Assembly: GCA_963803245.1 (NCBI GenBank)
Contig: CAWDLI010000018.1
Coordinates: forward strand, 310,001 to 374,000
Direction of reading: 5' to 3'
Origin: JACVRW01 sp963803245
GTDB taxonomy: Bacteria > Actinomycetota > Thermoleophilia > Solirubrobacterales > Thermoleophilaceae
DNA length: 64,000 nucleotides
The notes under the pieces were generated by a model. It saw only the letters and a list, made by a program, of their open reading frames with translations, ran no database searches and had not been told where the DNA came from. Position 1 is the first letter of the stretch, and each line of letters begins with the position of its first letter. Made by a program: the position numbers and the translations under genes. Positions 13,163 through 21,116 of the stretch are shown here, piece after piece.

Positions 13163-13208
13163 CCTCCTCGGAATCCACGCCTTCTCCGAGCGGGCGCGCG
13201 ACGGGCAG
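13163..13208 (-). promoter_or_regulatory. candidate pseudoknot leader RNA of canonical gltB
   Basis: Second copy of the leader at 5670-5713. P1 pairs 13198-13193 (CGCGCC) with 13181-13176 (GGCGUG); P2 pairs 13190-13186 (CUCGG) with 13171-13167 (CCGAG); the AGAA between is identical. Relative to the first copy the fifth P1 pair is inverted (G-C to C-G), the second becomes G-U, and the third loop is one base longer. GAGGAGG at 13169-13163 overlaps P2. Confidence 0.6.
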
Positions 13209-13218
13209 GGAGCGCGAA

Positions 13219-13224
13219 ACTATA
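13219..13224 (-). promoter_or_regulatory. -10 element of canonical gltB
   Basis: TATAGT on the minus strand predicts a transcription start near 13211, a few bases before the conserved leader block. No clear -35 hexamer is visible. Confidence 0.5.
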
Positions 13225-13807
13225 GAGCCGAACAGAGTGGGGAAGGCCGCGGGACGACGATCCGGCCCGGATACGAGATCCGGGTCCGGGAGGCCTGGCC
13301 GGCGGGCTCCCCGCCCCAGGGCAGGGAGCGCGCGGTCACCAGCACAGGGCGGCCATCGCCGTCGAGGAGCACCGAGCCCTCCACGTCAGGAGCACGCTCC
13401 TGGTCCTCGAGCCTCCAGCGGATCAGGGTCCGGCCAGAGCGCTCCTCGACGCGCGCGGAGCTCGCCTCCGGGATCGTTCCGCGCCGCTGGTCACGCCAGT
13501 CGGCCCGTTCGAACTCGGTGCTCGAGTTGTAACAAGAGCGATCCTTGAGCCAGTAGTGCTCCACCCGTCTGTTGGCCCAGTTGCGCACCCGGCCGTCCTC
13601 CTCGATCACGGAGAGCCCGCGGGCGTAGCTCTCCACCCTGCCGTGCCCGCGATGGATAACGGCTCTCGGAGCGGCCATCAGCCGTTGACGGGCCTGGTCC
13701 AGGGCCTCGGTGCCCGAGTGCGGGTCATCGCCGCAGCCGGCCGCTCCGGCGGCCGAGGCCAGACAGGCCATCGCCGCGAGGAGTATCTTCGCCTCTCTCG
13801 TGGGCAC
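13220..13807 (-). CDS. putative lipoprotein of unknown function
   Basis: 195 residues from the GTG at 13807. The N-terminus (VPTREAK, a hydrophobic stretch, then AAGC) is a lipoprotein signal with the lipidated Cys near residue 25. The mature part is polar, with paired strand-like segments (RTLIRWRLEDQERAPDVEG, LLDGDGRPVLVTARSLPW) reminiscent of outer-facing LolA/LppX-like shells, but I do not recognise a family. Its start overlaps the divergent parA start by 8 bases, so either one start is misplaced or the two genes share an extremely compact divergent promoter. The 3' end runs over the -10 of gltB. Confidence 0.6.
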   Translation of the reverse strand: MPTREAKILLAAMACLASAAGAAGCGDDPHSGTEALDQARQRLMAAPRAVIHRGHGRVESYARGLSVIEEDGRVRNWANRRVEHYWLKDRSCYNSSTEFERADWRDQRRGTIPEASSARVEERSGRTLIRWRLEDQERAPDVEGSVLLDGDGRPVLVTARSLPWGGEPAGQASRTRISYPGRIVVPRPSPLCSAL

Positions 13808-14594
13808 CACCGTCACGATCCTCTCCCAGAAGGGCGGCACCGGCAAGACGACGACCGTCCGCACCCTGGCCGACGTGTTCCGGCGTGCCGGGCTCGAGGT
13901 CCTGTGCGTGGACCTGGACCCCCAGGGCAACCTCTCGGACTACTTCGACGTGCCGGCCGACGCCTCTCCCACGGTCGCCGACGTGCTGGCCGGCCAGGCC
14001 AAGGCCGCCGACGCGGTGCACGAGGACATCCTTCCGGCCAACCTCGGCCTGGCCGAGGCCGAGCTGATCCTCGGCGGCAAGATGGGCCGGGAGCTGACGC
14101 TGCGACGCGCCCTGCGGGAGCTGAAGCGCCGCTACGACCTGGTGCTCGTGGACTGTCCGCCGTCGCTCGGCCTGCTGACGGTGAACGCGCTCGTGGCCGC
14201 CGACCAGGCGCTCATCTCGAGCGAAGCCGAGTACTTCTCGCTCCAGGGCGTGGAGCAGGCGCTCGAGGTGATCGAGCTGGCCAAGGAGTCGCTGCATCCC
14301 GACCTGGAGTGGCTCGGAGTGGTCCTCAACATCGCCGACATGCGGCTCGTGCACTCGCGCGAGGCGCTCAAGCAGCTCCGGGAGCGCTTCGGCGAGAAGG
14401 TGTTCGACACCGTCATCCGGCGCTCGGTGCGCTACGCCGAGTCCGCGGAGCGCGGGGTGTCGATAGTCGACTACGCGCCCGACCTCGGCGCCGACTACGC
14501 CTCGCTCGCCCAGGAGGTCCTGGGCAGGCTCGGCGGCTACGAGGAGGCGCGCGAGCGCCTCGGCGCCTTGCGCGCGGAGCTCGTGCCCGCGTAG
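13800..14594 (+). CDS. ParA-family ATPase (orphan, no ParB nearby)
   Basis: 264 residues. Deviant Walker A KGGTGKTTT at about 11-19, switch motif VDLDPQGNLS near 37, and VDCPPSLGLLT near 113 are the hallmarks of ParA/Soj ATPases, which bind DNA as ATP dimers. No ParB-like gene or parS-like cluster is seen beside it, so it is more likely an accessory ParA-like protein than the chromosome segregation pair. GTG at 13800 is used because homology begins at GTTVTILSQKGG; an upstream ATG at 13710 would add 30 residues of unrelated sequence lying in the antisense of the lipoprotein. The stop overlaps the -10 of the amidase. Confidence 0.85.
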   Translation: MGTTVTILSQKGGTGKTTTVRTLADVFRRAGLEVLCVDLDPQGNLSDYFDVPADASPTVADVLAGQAKAADAVHEDILPANLGLAEAELILGGKMGRELTLRRALRELKRRYDLVLVDCPPSLGLLTVNALVAADQALISSEAEYFSLQGVEQALEVIELAKESLHPDLEWLGVVLNIADMRLVHSREALKQLRERFGEKVFDTVIRRSVRYAESAERGVSIVDYAPDLGADYASLAQEVLGRLGGYEEARERLGALRAELVPA

Positions 14595-14597
14595 GCT
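14592..14597 (+). promoter_or_regulatory. -10 element, leaderless promoter of the amidase
   Basis: TAGGCT, whose TAG is the parA stop codon, is followed by 7 bases and the TTG start at 14605. Confidence 0.5.
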
Positions 14598-14604
14598 CCG
14601 TCCC

Positions 14605-16029
14605 TTGACCGACCTCCTCTTCAAGCCAGTGACCGAGCTCGCCCGGATGGTTCGGGAGGGCGAGATCAGCTCTCGCGAGCTCGTTGAGGCGTCGCTCGAG
14701 CGCATCGAGGCGCTTCAGCCCGATCTCAACGCCTTCGTCCACGTCGACGCCGAGGGCGCGCTCGCGACCGCGGACGCCGTCGGCCCCGGCGACCCGCGTC
14801 CGTTCGCGGGCGTCCCGATCGCCATGAAGGACACGACCCCCGTGGCGGGGATGCCCTTCACGTACGGCTCCGACCTGTTCGGCGACTTCGTGCCCGCGCA
14901 CGACTCGTTCGTCACGCGCCGAATCCGCGACGCCGGCTTCGTGATCGTCGGCAAGACGAACTTGCCCGAGTTCGGGATCCTGCCGGTGAGCGAGCCGCGC
15001 CGCTTCGGCCCGGCGCGCAATCCCTGGGACACCTCGCGCACCCCGGGCGGGTCCTCCGGCGGCGCGGCCTCCGCCGTGGCCTCCGGCATGGTCCCGATCG
15101 CCCACGGCAGCGACGGCGGCGGCTCGATCCGGATCCCGGCCGCCTGCTGCGGCCTCGTCGGGCTGAAGCCCACACGCGGCCGCGTCTCGCGCGGGCCCGA
15201 GCAGGGCGACGACTTCCTGGTGCAGGACGGCGTGCTGAGCCGCACCATCGCGGAGACCGCGGAGCTCCTGGACGTCCTGGCCGGCTACGAGGTCGGCGAC
15301 GCCTCGTGGGCCCCGCCCCCGGCGGAGCCGTTCGCCGTCGCGGCCACGCGCGAGCCCGGGACGCTGCGGATCGGCGTGACCACCGCGATGCCGATCGAGG
15401 GCGAGCTCGACCCGCTGGCGGCGGGCGCGGTGACCGAGGCGGCCGACCTGCTCGCCTCCCTCGGCCACGAGGTCGAGGAGTTCGACGCGCCCTGGGCCGG
15501 CGCCGACCTGCTGCCGACCTTCACGGTCATCTTCGGGACCGGCATCTCCACGGCGATCTACTTCGGCGGCCTGCTCACCGGCCGCGAGCCCTCCGAGGAC
15601 CTCGTGGAGCCGCTGTCGTGGGAGACCTGGAAGATCATCCAGGAGAGGGGCGGGATGGACTACCTGCTCGCCCGCACCCAGCTCCAGGCCGTATCCCGCG
15701 CCTGGATCGGGCTGATGGACAAGTACGACGCGGTCCTCACCCCCGCCCTGGGACAGCGCCCCGTCCCGATCGGCGAGCTCAACGCCTGCAGCGACGACCC
15801 GCTGGACGACTTCCGCCGCTCGGGCAACTTCACGCCCTACACGGCCTCGTACAACGTGAGCGGCCAGCCGGCGATCTCGCTCCCGCTCTTCCACGGCGAC
15901 GACGGCCTGCCGCTGGCCGTCCAGCTGGCCGGCCGCCCGGCCGACGAGGCCACCCTGCTGTCACTGGGCGCCCAGCTCGAGGCCGCCGGCCCCTGGGCGG
16001 ACCGCCGGCCCGAGCTGGCCGCGGCTTAG
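14605..16029 (+). CDS. amidase-signature family hydrolase
   Basis: 474 residues, normal for the family. The Ser-cisSer-Lys triad is visible: Lys in VPIAMKDTTP (about 74), Ser in GGSSGGAASAVASG (about 150) and GSDGGGSIRIPAACCGLVG (about 173-178). It resembles GatA but there is no gatC/gatB context, so a stand-alone amidase (amide or 6-aminohexanoate-type substrates) is more likely. TTG start follows directly from the promoter with no Shine-Dalgarno. Cytosolic; no signal peptide. It is followed by the largest gene-free stretch of the window. Confidence 0.9.
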   Translation: MTDLLFKPVTELARMVREGEISSRELVEASLERIEALQPDLNAFVHVDAEGALATADAVGPGDPRPFAGVPIAMKDTTPVAGMPFTYGSDLFGDFVPAHDSFVTRRIRDAGFVIVGKTNLPEFGILPVSEPRRFGPARNPWDTSRTPGGSSGGAASAVASGMVPIAHGSDGGGSIRIPAACCGLVGLKPTRGRVSRGPEQGDDFLVQDGVLSRTIAETAELLDVLAGYEVGDASWAPPPAEPFAVAATREPGTLRIGVTTAMPIEGELDPLAAGAVTEAADLLASLGHEVEEFDAPWAGADLLPTFTVIFGTGISTAIYFGGLLTGREPSEDLVEPLSWETWKIIQERGGMDYLLARTQLQAVSRAWIGLMDKYDAVLTPALGQRPVPIGELNACSDDPLDDFRRSGNFTPYTASYNVSGQPAISLPLFHGDDGLPLAVQLAGRPADEATLLSLGAQLEAAGPWADRRPELAAA

Positions 16030-16188
16030 CGCTCGGTCGCGCTCCGGGCGCGCTCCGCGCGGGCGCCGCGCCGGGTCAGGCGAGGATTGGATTGCTGGGT
16101 GAGGAGGCGGTGCGGTGTCGCGTGCGTCTCCTGTCACCTTCGTGCCTGTTTCGTGCTCGGGATCTGGCTCCGGCCGGAGTGAGGTGCA

Positions 16189-16215
16189 AGTTACTCGCGC
16201 TATCCGCGAATAACT
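16189..16215. repeat. palindrome with 11-base arms
   Basis: Arms 16189-16199 and 16205-16215 pair over 10 of 11 positions around a 5-base loop (AGTTACTCGCG / CGCGAATAACT). It lies in unusually AT-rich intergenic DNA. No U-run follows, so a classical terminator is not certain. Confidence 0.6.
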
Positions 16216-16258
16216 GACAGGACACTCCCGAGGTCCGGGGCGCCCGGGGCGGGACCAA

Positions 16259-16306
16259 GTGATTGTTCACTTATGCACGTATAGCGGGGACAAAGTGAAC
16301 AAGCAC
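16259..16306. repeat. inverted repeat with 14-base arms
   Basis: Arms 16259-16272 and 16293-16306 match at 13 of 14 positions around a 20-base spacer. The left arm is also part of a shorter palindrome, AAGTGA-TTGT-TCACTT (16257-16272), that looks like a repressor operator. Function unknown. Confidence 0.55.
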
Positions 16307-16380
16307 TCCCGGGGGCGCACACAGAAGCGCCACGAGGACGACAGGCCCGTAACGGTCCACACGCCTTACCCAGCCCAGTA

Positions 16381-16403
16381 GGCGCCGGCGTCGCCGTGGC
16401 GCC
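16381..16403 (-). terminator. possible terminator hairpin of the thr operon
   Basis: GGCGCC arms at 16381-16386 and 16398-16403 flank an 11-base loop, 16 bases past the nudix stop. No T-run is present. Confidence 0.35.
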
Positions 16404-16418
16404 CGACAGGGACCGGGC

Positions 16419-16799
16419 TCAGATCCCCGCGGCCCGCACCAGCTGGCGGTCGCGCTCGTAGCTCAGCAGCTCGATCGCGTCGTCGGGCTTCAGCCAGCGC
16501 ACCTCGTCCACCTCGTCGTTGGGGGCGAAGCCGAGGTCCTCCACCAGGTCCATCAGCCAGTAGCGCACCCGCTTCGGGCGGCCCTGGTTCTCGTAGTGGA
16601 CGTCGGGGAGCTCGCGGCCCAGCCTGGCTCGCACCGACGCCTCCTCCTCCACCTCGCGCAGCGCCGCCTCCTCCCAGGTCTCCCCCGGATCGAGCTTGCC
16701 TTTCGGGAGGGTCCAGTCCTCGTAGCGCGGGCGGTGCACAAGCAGCACCTCGCCGTCGCGCACGACCAGTCCGCCGGCGGCCCGGATCTCGTCGTTCAC
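16419..16799 (-). CDS. NUDIX hydrolase
   Basis: 126 residues. The Nudix box runs from about 35 to 57 (GKLDPGETWEEAALREVEEE), with Ser replacing the last Gly. The fold opens with AAGGLVVRDGEVLLVHRPRYEDWTLPKG, typical of MutT/diadenosine-polyphosphate-type enzymes that hydrolyse nucleoside diphosphates linked to another group; the exact substrate is open. The GTG start overlaps the thrB stop (GTGA), so it is translationally coupled and is the last gene of the lysA-hom-thrC-thrB operon. Confidence 0.9.
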   Translation of the reverse strand: MNDEIRAAGGLVVRDGEVLLVHRPRYEDWTLPKGKLDPGETWEEAALREVEEEASVRARLGRELPDVHYENQGRPKRVRYWLMDLVEDLGFAPNDEVDEVRWLKPDDAIELLSYERDRQLVRAAGI

Positions 16800-17647
16800 A
16801 GGGCCATCACGTCGGCTCCGCCGGGGGCGAAGGTGGCGCGGCTCACGTCCCAGCCCGGGATCTCGTCGCGGAGGCGCTGCACGAGCGCTCCGGTGCTCTG
16901 CCAGTGGCACCAGAACAGCACCGTCGGCCCGGCCCCCGAGATGGTGGCGCCCACCGCGCCCAGCTCGGCCGCCCGGTCCACGAGGTCCATGGACTCCGGA
17001 TAGAGCGCGCGCCGGCGTGGCTGGTGGATCCGGTCGCTCAGTCCTCGCGCCACGAGCGAGAAGTCGTCACGGGCCAGGCCCAGCACCAGCAGGGCGGCGT
17101 GGGCCACGTTGTGCACCGCGTCGCCGAGCGGGACCTCGTCCGGCAGCGCCGCCCGGGCGTCCTCTGTGGGCACCTCGGCGGCCGGCCTGGCCAGCACCGC
17201 CTCGAGCCCCGCCGGAGGGTCGAAGCGCACCGGCTCGTCGTTCGCGCAGATCACGAACCCGCCGTGCAGGGCGGCCGCCACGTTGTCCGGATGCCCCTCC
17301 AGCTCGCGCGCCAGCTCGAAGATCGGCGCGTCCAGCTCGTACATGTGGTCGGCGGCCACGAGTCCCGCCACGATCGCGGCCGCGCTCGATCCGAGCCCGG
17401 CCGCCGGCGGGATCTTCGACCGGATCTCGAAGCTGAGGCCGTCCGCCGGATGCAGCGCCTCGAACGCGCGCACGCACAGGTTCGTCCGGTCGAGGGGCAC
17501 GCCCGGCACGTCGGAGCTCACGGCGAAGTCGGACCCCTCCGCCACCTCCAGCTCCAGCTCGATCGACAGGGCGGCGGCGAGCGCGTCGAAGCCCGGCCCG
17601 AGATTGGCCGAGGATGCCGGCACTCGCACCAGGCGGTGGCGCCTCAT
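16796..17647 (-). CDS. thrB: homoserine kinase
   Basis: 283 residues of the GHMP kinase fold. N-terminal VRVPASSANLGPGFDALA, ATP-binding PPAAGLGSSAAAIVAGL near 97, and C-terminal GAVGATISGAGPTVLFW are the three GHMP motifs. Phosphorylates homoserine with ATP, the step before threonine synthase. ATG start overlaps the thrC stop by 4 bases (ATGA), indicating coupling. Confidence 0.95.
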   Translation of the reverse strand: MRRHRLVRVPASSANLGPGFDALAAALSIELELEVAEGSDFAVSSDVPGVPLDRTNLCVRAFEALHPADGLSFEIRSKIPPAAGLGSSAAAIVAGLVAADHMYELDAPIFELARELEGHPDNVAAALHGGFVICANDEPVRFDPPAGLEAVLARPAAEVPTEDARAALPDEVPLGDAVHNVAHAALLVLGLARDDFSLVARGLSDRIHQPRRRALYPESMDLVDRAAELGAVGATISGAGPTVLFWCHWQSTGALVQRLRDEIPGWDVSRATFAPGGADVMAL

Positions 17648-18648
17648 GCGAGGACGGCGCGCTCCACGCTGTCGATGTCCGGCTCGCACGGCACCACCGA
17701 CGTGGCGCGGCTCATCGCGGTCTGCGGGTCCTTGAGACCGTGCCCCGTGAGCACGCAGACGACGATGCCCTCCGCGCCGTACCGAAGCAGCCCGGCCACC
17801 GAGGCGGCGGAGGCGGGCTCGCAGAACACCCCCTCGCGGGCGCCGAGCAGCGAGTACGCGGCCAGGATCTCGTCGTCGGACACGGCCCGCACCTCGCCGC
17901 GCGAGGACGTGAACGCGCTCATCGCGTCCTCCCAGCGCGCCGGGTTGCCGATCCGGATGGCGCTCGCCACCGTCTCCGGGTTCTCCACCGGCGCGCCCTG
18001 CACCAGCGGGGCCGCACCCTCGGCCTGGTAGCCGTGGAGCTTGGGCGCCACGTCGTACTCCTGGAACCCGCGCCACCAGGCAGTCACGTTGCCCGCGTTC
18101 CCGACCGGGACGCAGAGCACGTCGGGCGCCTCGCCGAGCTGGTCGCAGACCTCGAAGGCGCCGGTCTTCTGTCCCTCGATCCGGAAGTCGTTCACGGAGT
18201 TGACGAGCGCGATCGGGTGACGCTTGGCCAGCTCCCGCACCAGCGCGAGGGCCTCGTCGAAGTTCCCGCGCAGCGCGACCACCCGCGCGCCGTGCATCAG
18301 CGCCTGGGCGAGCTTGCCGGTCGCGATCTTGCCCTCGGGCACGATCACCGCGCCGCGGAGCCCGGCCCGCGCCGCATAGGCGGCCGCGCTGGCCGCGGTG
18401 TTGCCGGTGGAAGCGCACACCACTGCCTCGGCCCGCTCGCGGATGGCGGCCGACACGGCCACCGTCATGCCGCGGTCCTTGAACGAGCCCGTGGGGTTGG
18501 CGCCCTCGAGCTTCAGATAGACCTGGCAGCCCGTGAGCTCCGACAGGTGCGGAGCGGGCACGAGCGGCGTATCGCCCTCGCCGAGCGTCACGAGCGGGTC
18601 CACCGGGAGCCGGTCGCGGTAGCGCCACAGCCCCTGGGTCGGTTCCAC
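17644..18648 (-). CDS. thrC: threonine synthase
   Basis: 334 residues, the short bacterial form of the PLP fold-type II enzyme. The PLP-binding Lys is in NPTGSFKDRGM at about 57; ASTGNTAASAAAYAARAG and the phosphate-binding PVGNAGNVTAWW are present. Converts O-phosphohomoserine to threonine and phosphate. GTG start lies 2 bases downstream of the hom stop codon, and the stop overlaps thrB, so all three are one transcript. Confidence 0.95.
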   Translation of the reverse strand: MEPTQGLWRYRDRLPVDPLVTLGEGDTPLVPAPHLSELTGCQVYLKLEGANPTGSFKDRGMTVAVSAAIRERAEAVVCASTGNTAASAAAYAARAGLRGAVIVPEGKIATGKLAQALMHGARVVALRGNFDEALALVRELAKRHPIALVNSVNDFRIEGQKTGAFEVCDQLGEAPDVLCVPVGNAGNVTAWWRGFQEYDVAPKLHGYQAEGAAPLVQGAPVENPETVASAIRIGNPARWEDAMSAFTSSRGEVRAVSDDEILAAYSLLGAREGVFCEPASAASVAGLLRYGAEGIVVCVLTGHGLKDPQTAMSRATSVVPCEPDIDSVERAVLA

Positions 18649-18650
18649 AG

Positions 18651-19880
18651 CTACTCGAACACCTCTTCGATCACGCGTATGACCCGCGGCTCGGAGCGTA
18701 CGAAGTCGAGCCGCGAGATCAGGTCCACCGCCGCCCGGAAGCGCGACTCGAGCACCGGGTGCATGACCATCACGAGCCGGGCGTCGCCACCGAGGCCGTG
18801 CTGCACCACCGACCTGATCGAGACGCCCTGGAGCCCGAGGATCTCCGCGACCTGGGCGAGCACGCCGGGGTGGTCAGCCACCTCGAGGTGCATGTAGAAC
18901 GAGAACTCCACGTCGGTCACGATCCGCTGGGTGACCGCGGGCGGCGGCAGCGACGGCGGCGGGATGATCGCCGAGATCACGTCTCCCAGCACAGCCGACG
19001 CAGTCTGCGGTCCGCCGGCACCAGGACCGGAGAGGGTGATCTCCGTGATCGCCGGCGATTCGATCGTGACCGCGTTGTAGGCGCCGTTCACGGAGGCGAG
19101 GGGGTGCCCGGCGTAGAGGAAGGCCGGGTGGACGTACACCGCGATCCCGCTGCCGATGCGCTCCGCCGACCCGATCAGCTTGAGCGAGAGCCCGAGCTGC
19201 TTCGCGTACTCGATGTCGTCCGCGGTGATCTGCTCGATGCCCTCGTAGCTCACCTCGTCGAGGTGCACGGCGGCGTTGAAGGCCAGCCGCGCGAGGATCG
19301 CCATCTTGGCCGCGGCGTCCTTGCCGGTCACGTCCTCGGTCGGGTCGGCCTCCGCATAGCCGAGCTCCTGGGCATCGCGCAGGGCGTCCTCGTAGGAGGC
19401 GCCGGTGCGCGCCATCTCGGTGAGGATGTAGTTGGTGGTGCCGTTCACGATGCCGTGGACGCGCTCGATGTGGGCCGCCGCGAGCGTCTCGCCCATCACA
19501 CGGATGGCCGGCACCACGCCCGCCACGGCTCCCTCGAAGCGCAGCTGCACCTGGTTCTCCCGCGCGGCGTCGAAGATCTCCTCGCCGAACTGCGACAGCA
19601 GCTGCTTGTTGGCGGTCACCACGTGGCGGCCGGCCCCCAGCGCCCGCAGCACGTACTCGCGCGCGGGATCGGTGCCGCCCATCAGCTCGACCACGAGGTC
19701 GCTGCGCTCGAGCAGGTCGTCGAAGTCGCCGCGGCTGCGCGTGAGCACCCCGACCACCTCGGGGCGGCGCCCCGCCTCGGCCGCGATGGCGTCCGCACGT
19801 GAGTCGAGCAGCTCGTGGAAGGCCGCCCCGACCGTGCCGTGACCCAGCAGAGCGACCCGGAACGGGCCGTCAGACGTCAC
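18651..19880 (-). CDS. hom: homoserine dehydrogenase
   Basis: 409 residues in three parts: NAD(P)-binding domain with LLGHGTVGAAF near 12, catalytic domain with HVVTANKQLLSQ, GIVNGTTNYIL and EADPTEDVTGKDAAAKMAIL, and a C-terminal ACT domain (LEVADHPGVLAQVAEILG, about 334-409) that normally binds threonine for feedback inhibition. Makes homoserine from aspartate semialdehyde. GTG start overlaps the lysA stop by 11 bases. Confidence 0.95.
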   Translation of the reverse strand: MTSDGPFRVALLGHGTVGAAFHELLDSRADAIAAEAGRRPEVVGVLTRSRGDFDDLLERSDLVVELMGGTDPAREYVLRALGAGRHVVTANKQLLSQFGEEIFDAARENQVQLRFEGAVAGVVPAIRVMGETLAAAHIERVHGIVNGTTNYILTEMARTGASYEDALRDAQELGYAEADPTEDVTGKDAAAKMAILARLAFNAAVHLDEVSYEGIEQITADDIEYAKQLGLSLKLIGSAERIGSGIAVYVHPAFLYAGHPLASVNGAYNAVTIESPAITEITLSGPGAGGPQTASAVLGDVISAIIPPPSLPPPAVTQRIVTDVEFSFYMHLEVADHPGVLAQVAEILGLQGVSIRSVVQHGLGGDARLVMVMHPVLESRFRAAVDLISRLDFVRSEPRVIRVIEEVFE

Positions 19881-21102
19881 GAAGGGTCAGGTCGTCGAAG
19901 GTCTCGCGCCGGACCACCAGGCGCGCGTCGCCGTCCCGGCAGAAGACCACCGCGGGCCGGCGTACGGCGTTGTAGTTGTTCGCCATCGAGTAGCCGTACG
20001 CGCCGGTGGCCGGGATCACGAGCAGGTCGCCCGGCCGCGGCTCGTCGAGCGGCACGTCGCGGACGAGCACGTCCCCGGACTCGCAGTGCATGCCGGCCAC
20101 GGTGCAGACCTCCTGACCGCCGAAGCGACCGACGATCTCGGCCTCGTAGCGCGCGTCGTAGAGCATCGGACGAAGGTTGTCGGACATGCCTCCGTCCACC
20201 GCCACCCACGTGCGCACGCCGCGCACGCGCTTGACGGTGCCCACGGTGTAGACGGTCATGCCGGCGTTCCCCACCAGCGACCGGCCGGGCTCGCAGAGCA
20301 CCTTGACGCCCTCCGGCACGTGGCGCAGCAGCGCCTCCACGTAGGCCTCGATGCTCGGCGGCTCGTCCTCGGCCGTGTACGCGATCCCGAGGCCGCCGCC
20401 GAGGTTCAGCAGCGGCCAGTCGCCCAGCCCGCGCAGGACCTCGGCCACCGCCTCGAACGCCTCCAGCTCGAACACCTGCGAGCCGATATGGGCGTGCAGG
20501 CCGCGCACGTCGAGGCCGGCCTCGGCGCAGCGCTCCACCGCCCTCGGCACGTCGGCGAGCGGAAAGCCGAACTTTGAGTCGGCCTGCCCGGTCTGGATGT
20601 AGGAGTGGGTGCTCGCCTTGATCCCGGGAGTGACACGGATCAGCACGCGCTGTCCCGTCCCATCCAGGCGGTCGATCTCGTCGAAGGAGTCGACGACGAT
20701 GTGGCCCACCCCGCGCTCGCGGGCGTAGTCGAGCTCCTCCTGCGTCTTGTTGTTGCCGTGCATGTACACCCGGGCGGGGTCGAACCCGCCCGCGAGCGCC
20801 AGATGGAGCTCGCCCGCGGAGGCCACGTCGCACGAGAGCCCCTCGCCCGCCATCAGGCGGAACGCCGCCGTACACGGAAAGGCCTTGGCCGCGTAGATCA
20901 CCTCGAAGCTGTCGGTGCGCGAGCCGAACGCCTCGAGGTACGCGCGGGCCCGGGCGCGCATGTCGTCCTCCGCGTAGACGTAGGACGGGGTGCCGAACTC
21001 GCGGGCAACCTCGGAGAGGTCGCAGCCGCCCACCTCGAGCCCGCCGCGCTCGTTCAGCCGCGATCCGAGCGGATAGACATGGGATAGGGCCACGGCTGCC
21101 AT
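19870..21102 (-). CDS. lysA: diaminopimelate decarboxylase
   Basis: 410 residues, alanine-racemase-like barrel plus C-terminal beta domain. PLP Lys in FEVIYAAKAFPC near 69, the HIGSQ motif near 205, GGGLGIAY for phosphate and CEPGRSLVGNAG are present; Cys of CESGDVL near 340 completes the active site across the dimer. Last step of lysine synthesis. First gene of the operon; a CATAAT -10-like element lies 11 bases upstream. Only 14 bases separate its start from the divergent hydrolase. Confidence 0.95.
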   Translation of the reverse strand: MAAVALSHVYPLGSRLNERGGLEVGGCDLSEVAREFGTPSYVYAEDDMRARARAYLEAFGSRTDSFEVIYAAKAFPCTAAFRLMAGEGLSCDVASAGELHLALAGGFDPARVYMHGNNKTQEELDYARERGVGHIVVDSFDEIDRLDGTGQRVLIRVTPGIKASTHSYIQTGQADSKFGFPLADVPRAVERCAEAGLDVRGLHAHIGSQVFELEAFEAVAEVLRGLGDWPLLNLGGGLGIAYTAEDEPPSIEAYVEALLRHVPEGVKVLCEPGRSLVGNAGMTVYTVGTVKRVRGVRTWVAVDGGMSDNLRPMLYDARYEAEIVGRFGGQEVCTVAGMHCESGDVLVRDVPLDEPRPGDLLVIPATGAYGYSMANNYNAVRRPAVVFCRDGDARLVVRRETFDDLTLRDV

Positions 21103-21116
21103 GATCGGCGGCGATT

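Larger units (their letters stand above)
16030..16418. other. gene-free stretch with palindromes
   Basis: About 390 bases with no convincing coding sequence; a 64-codon minus-strand frame here has no family features or start signal. The middle is markedly AT-richer than the surroundings and contains two inverted repeats listed separately. The ends hold GC-rich hairpins after the amidase and the nudix gene. It could be a shared terminator region or a small decayed mobile element; nothing identifies one. Confidence 0.5.

Noticed and set aside
16076..16270. 64-codon minus-strand frame in the gene-free stretch
   Set aside because: No ribosome site or -10 at the right distance, no conserved feature, and it runs over the palindromes.
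20406..20636. Short Arg/Ser-rich frames inside lysA and other operon genes
   Set aside because: Out-of-frame shadows of conserved genes; no independent start signals.
20761..20800. GGTCGAACCC sequence resembling a tRNA T-arm
   Set aside because: It lies inside the lysA coding sequence on the antisense strand and no acceptor or anticodon arms can be built around it.
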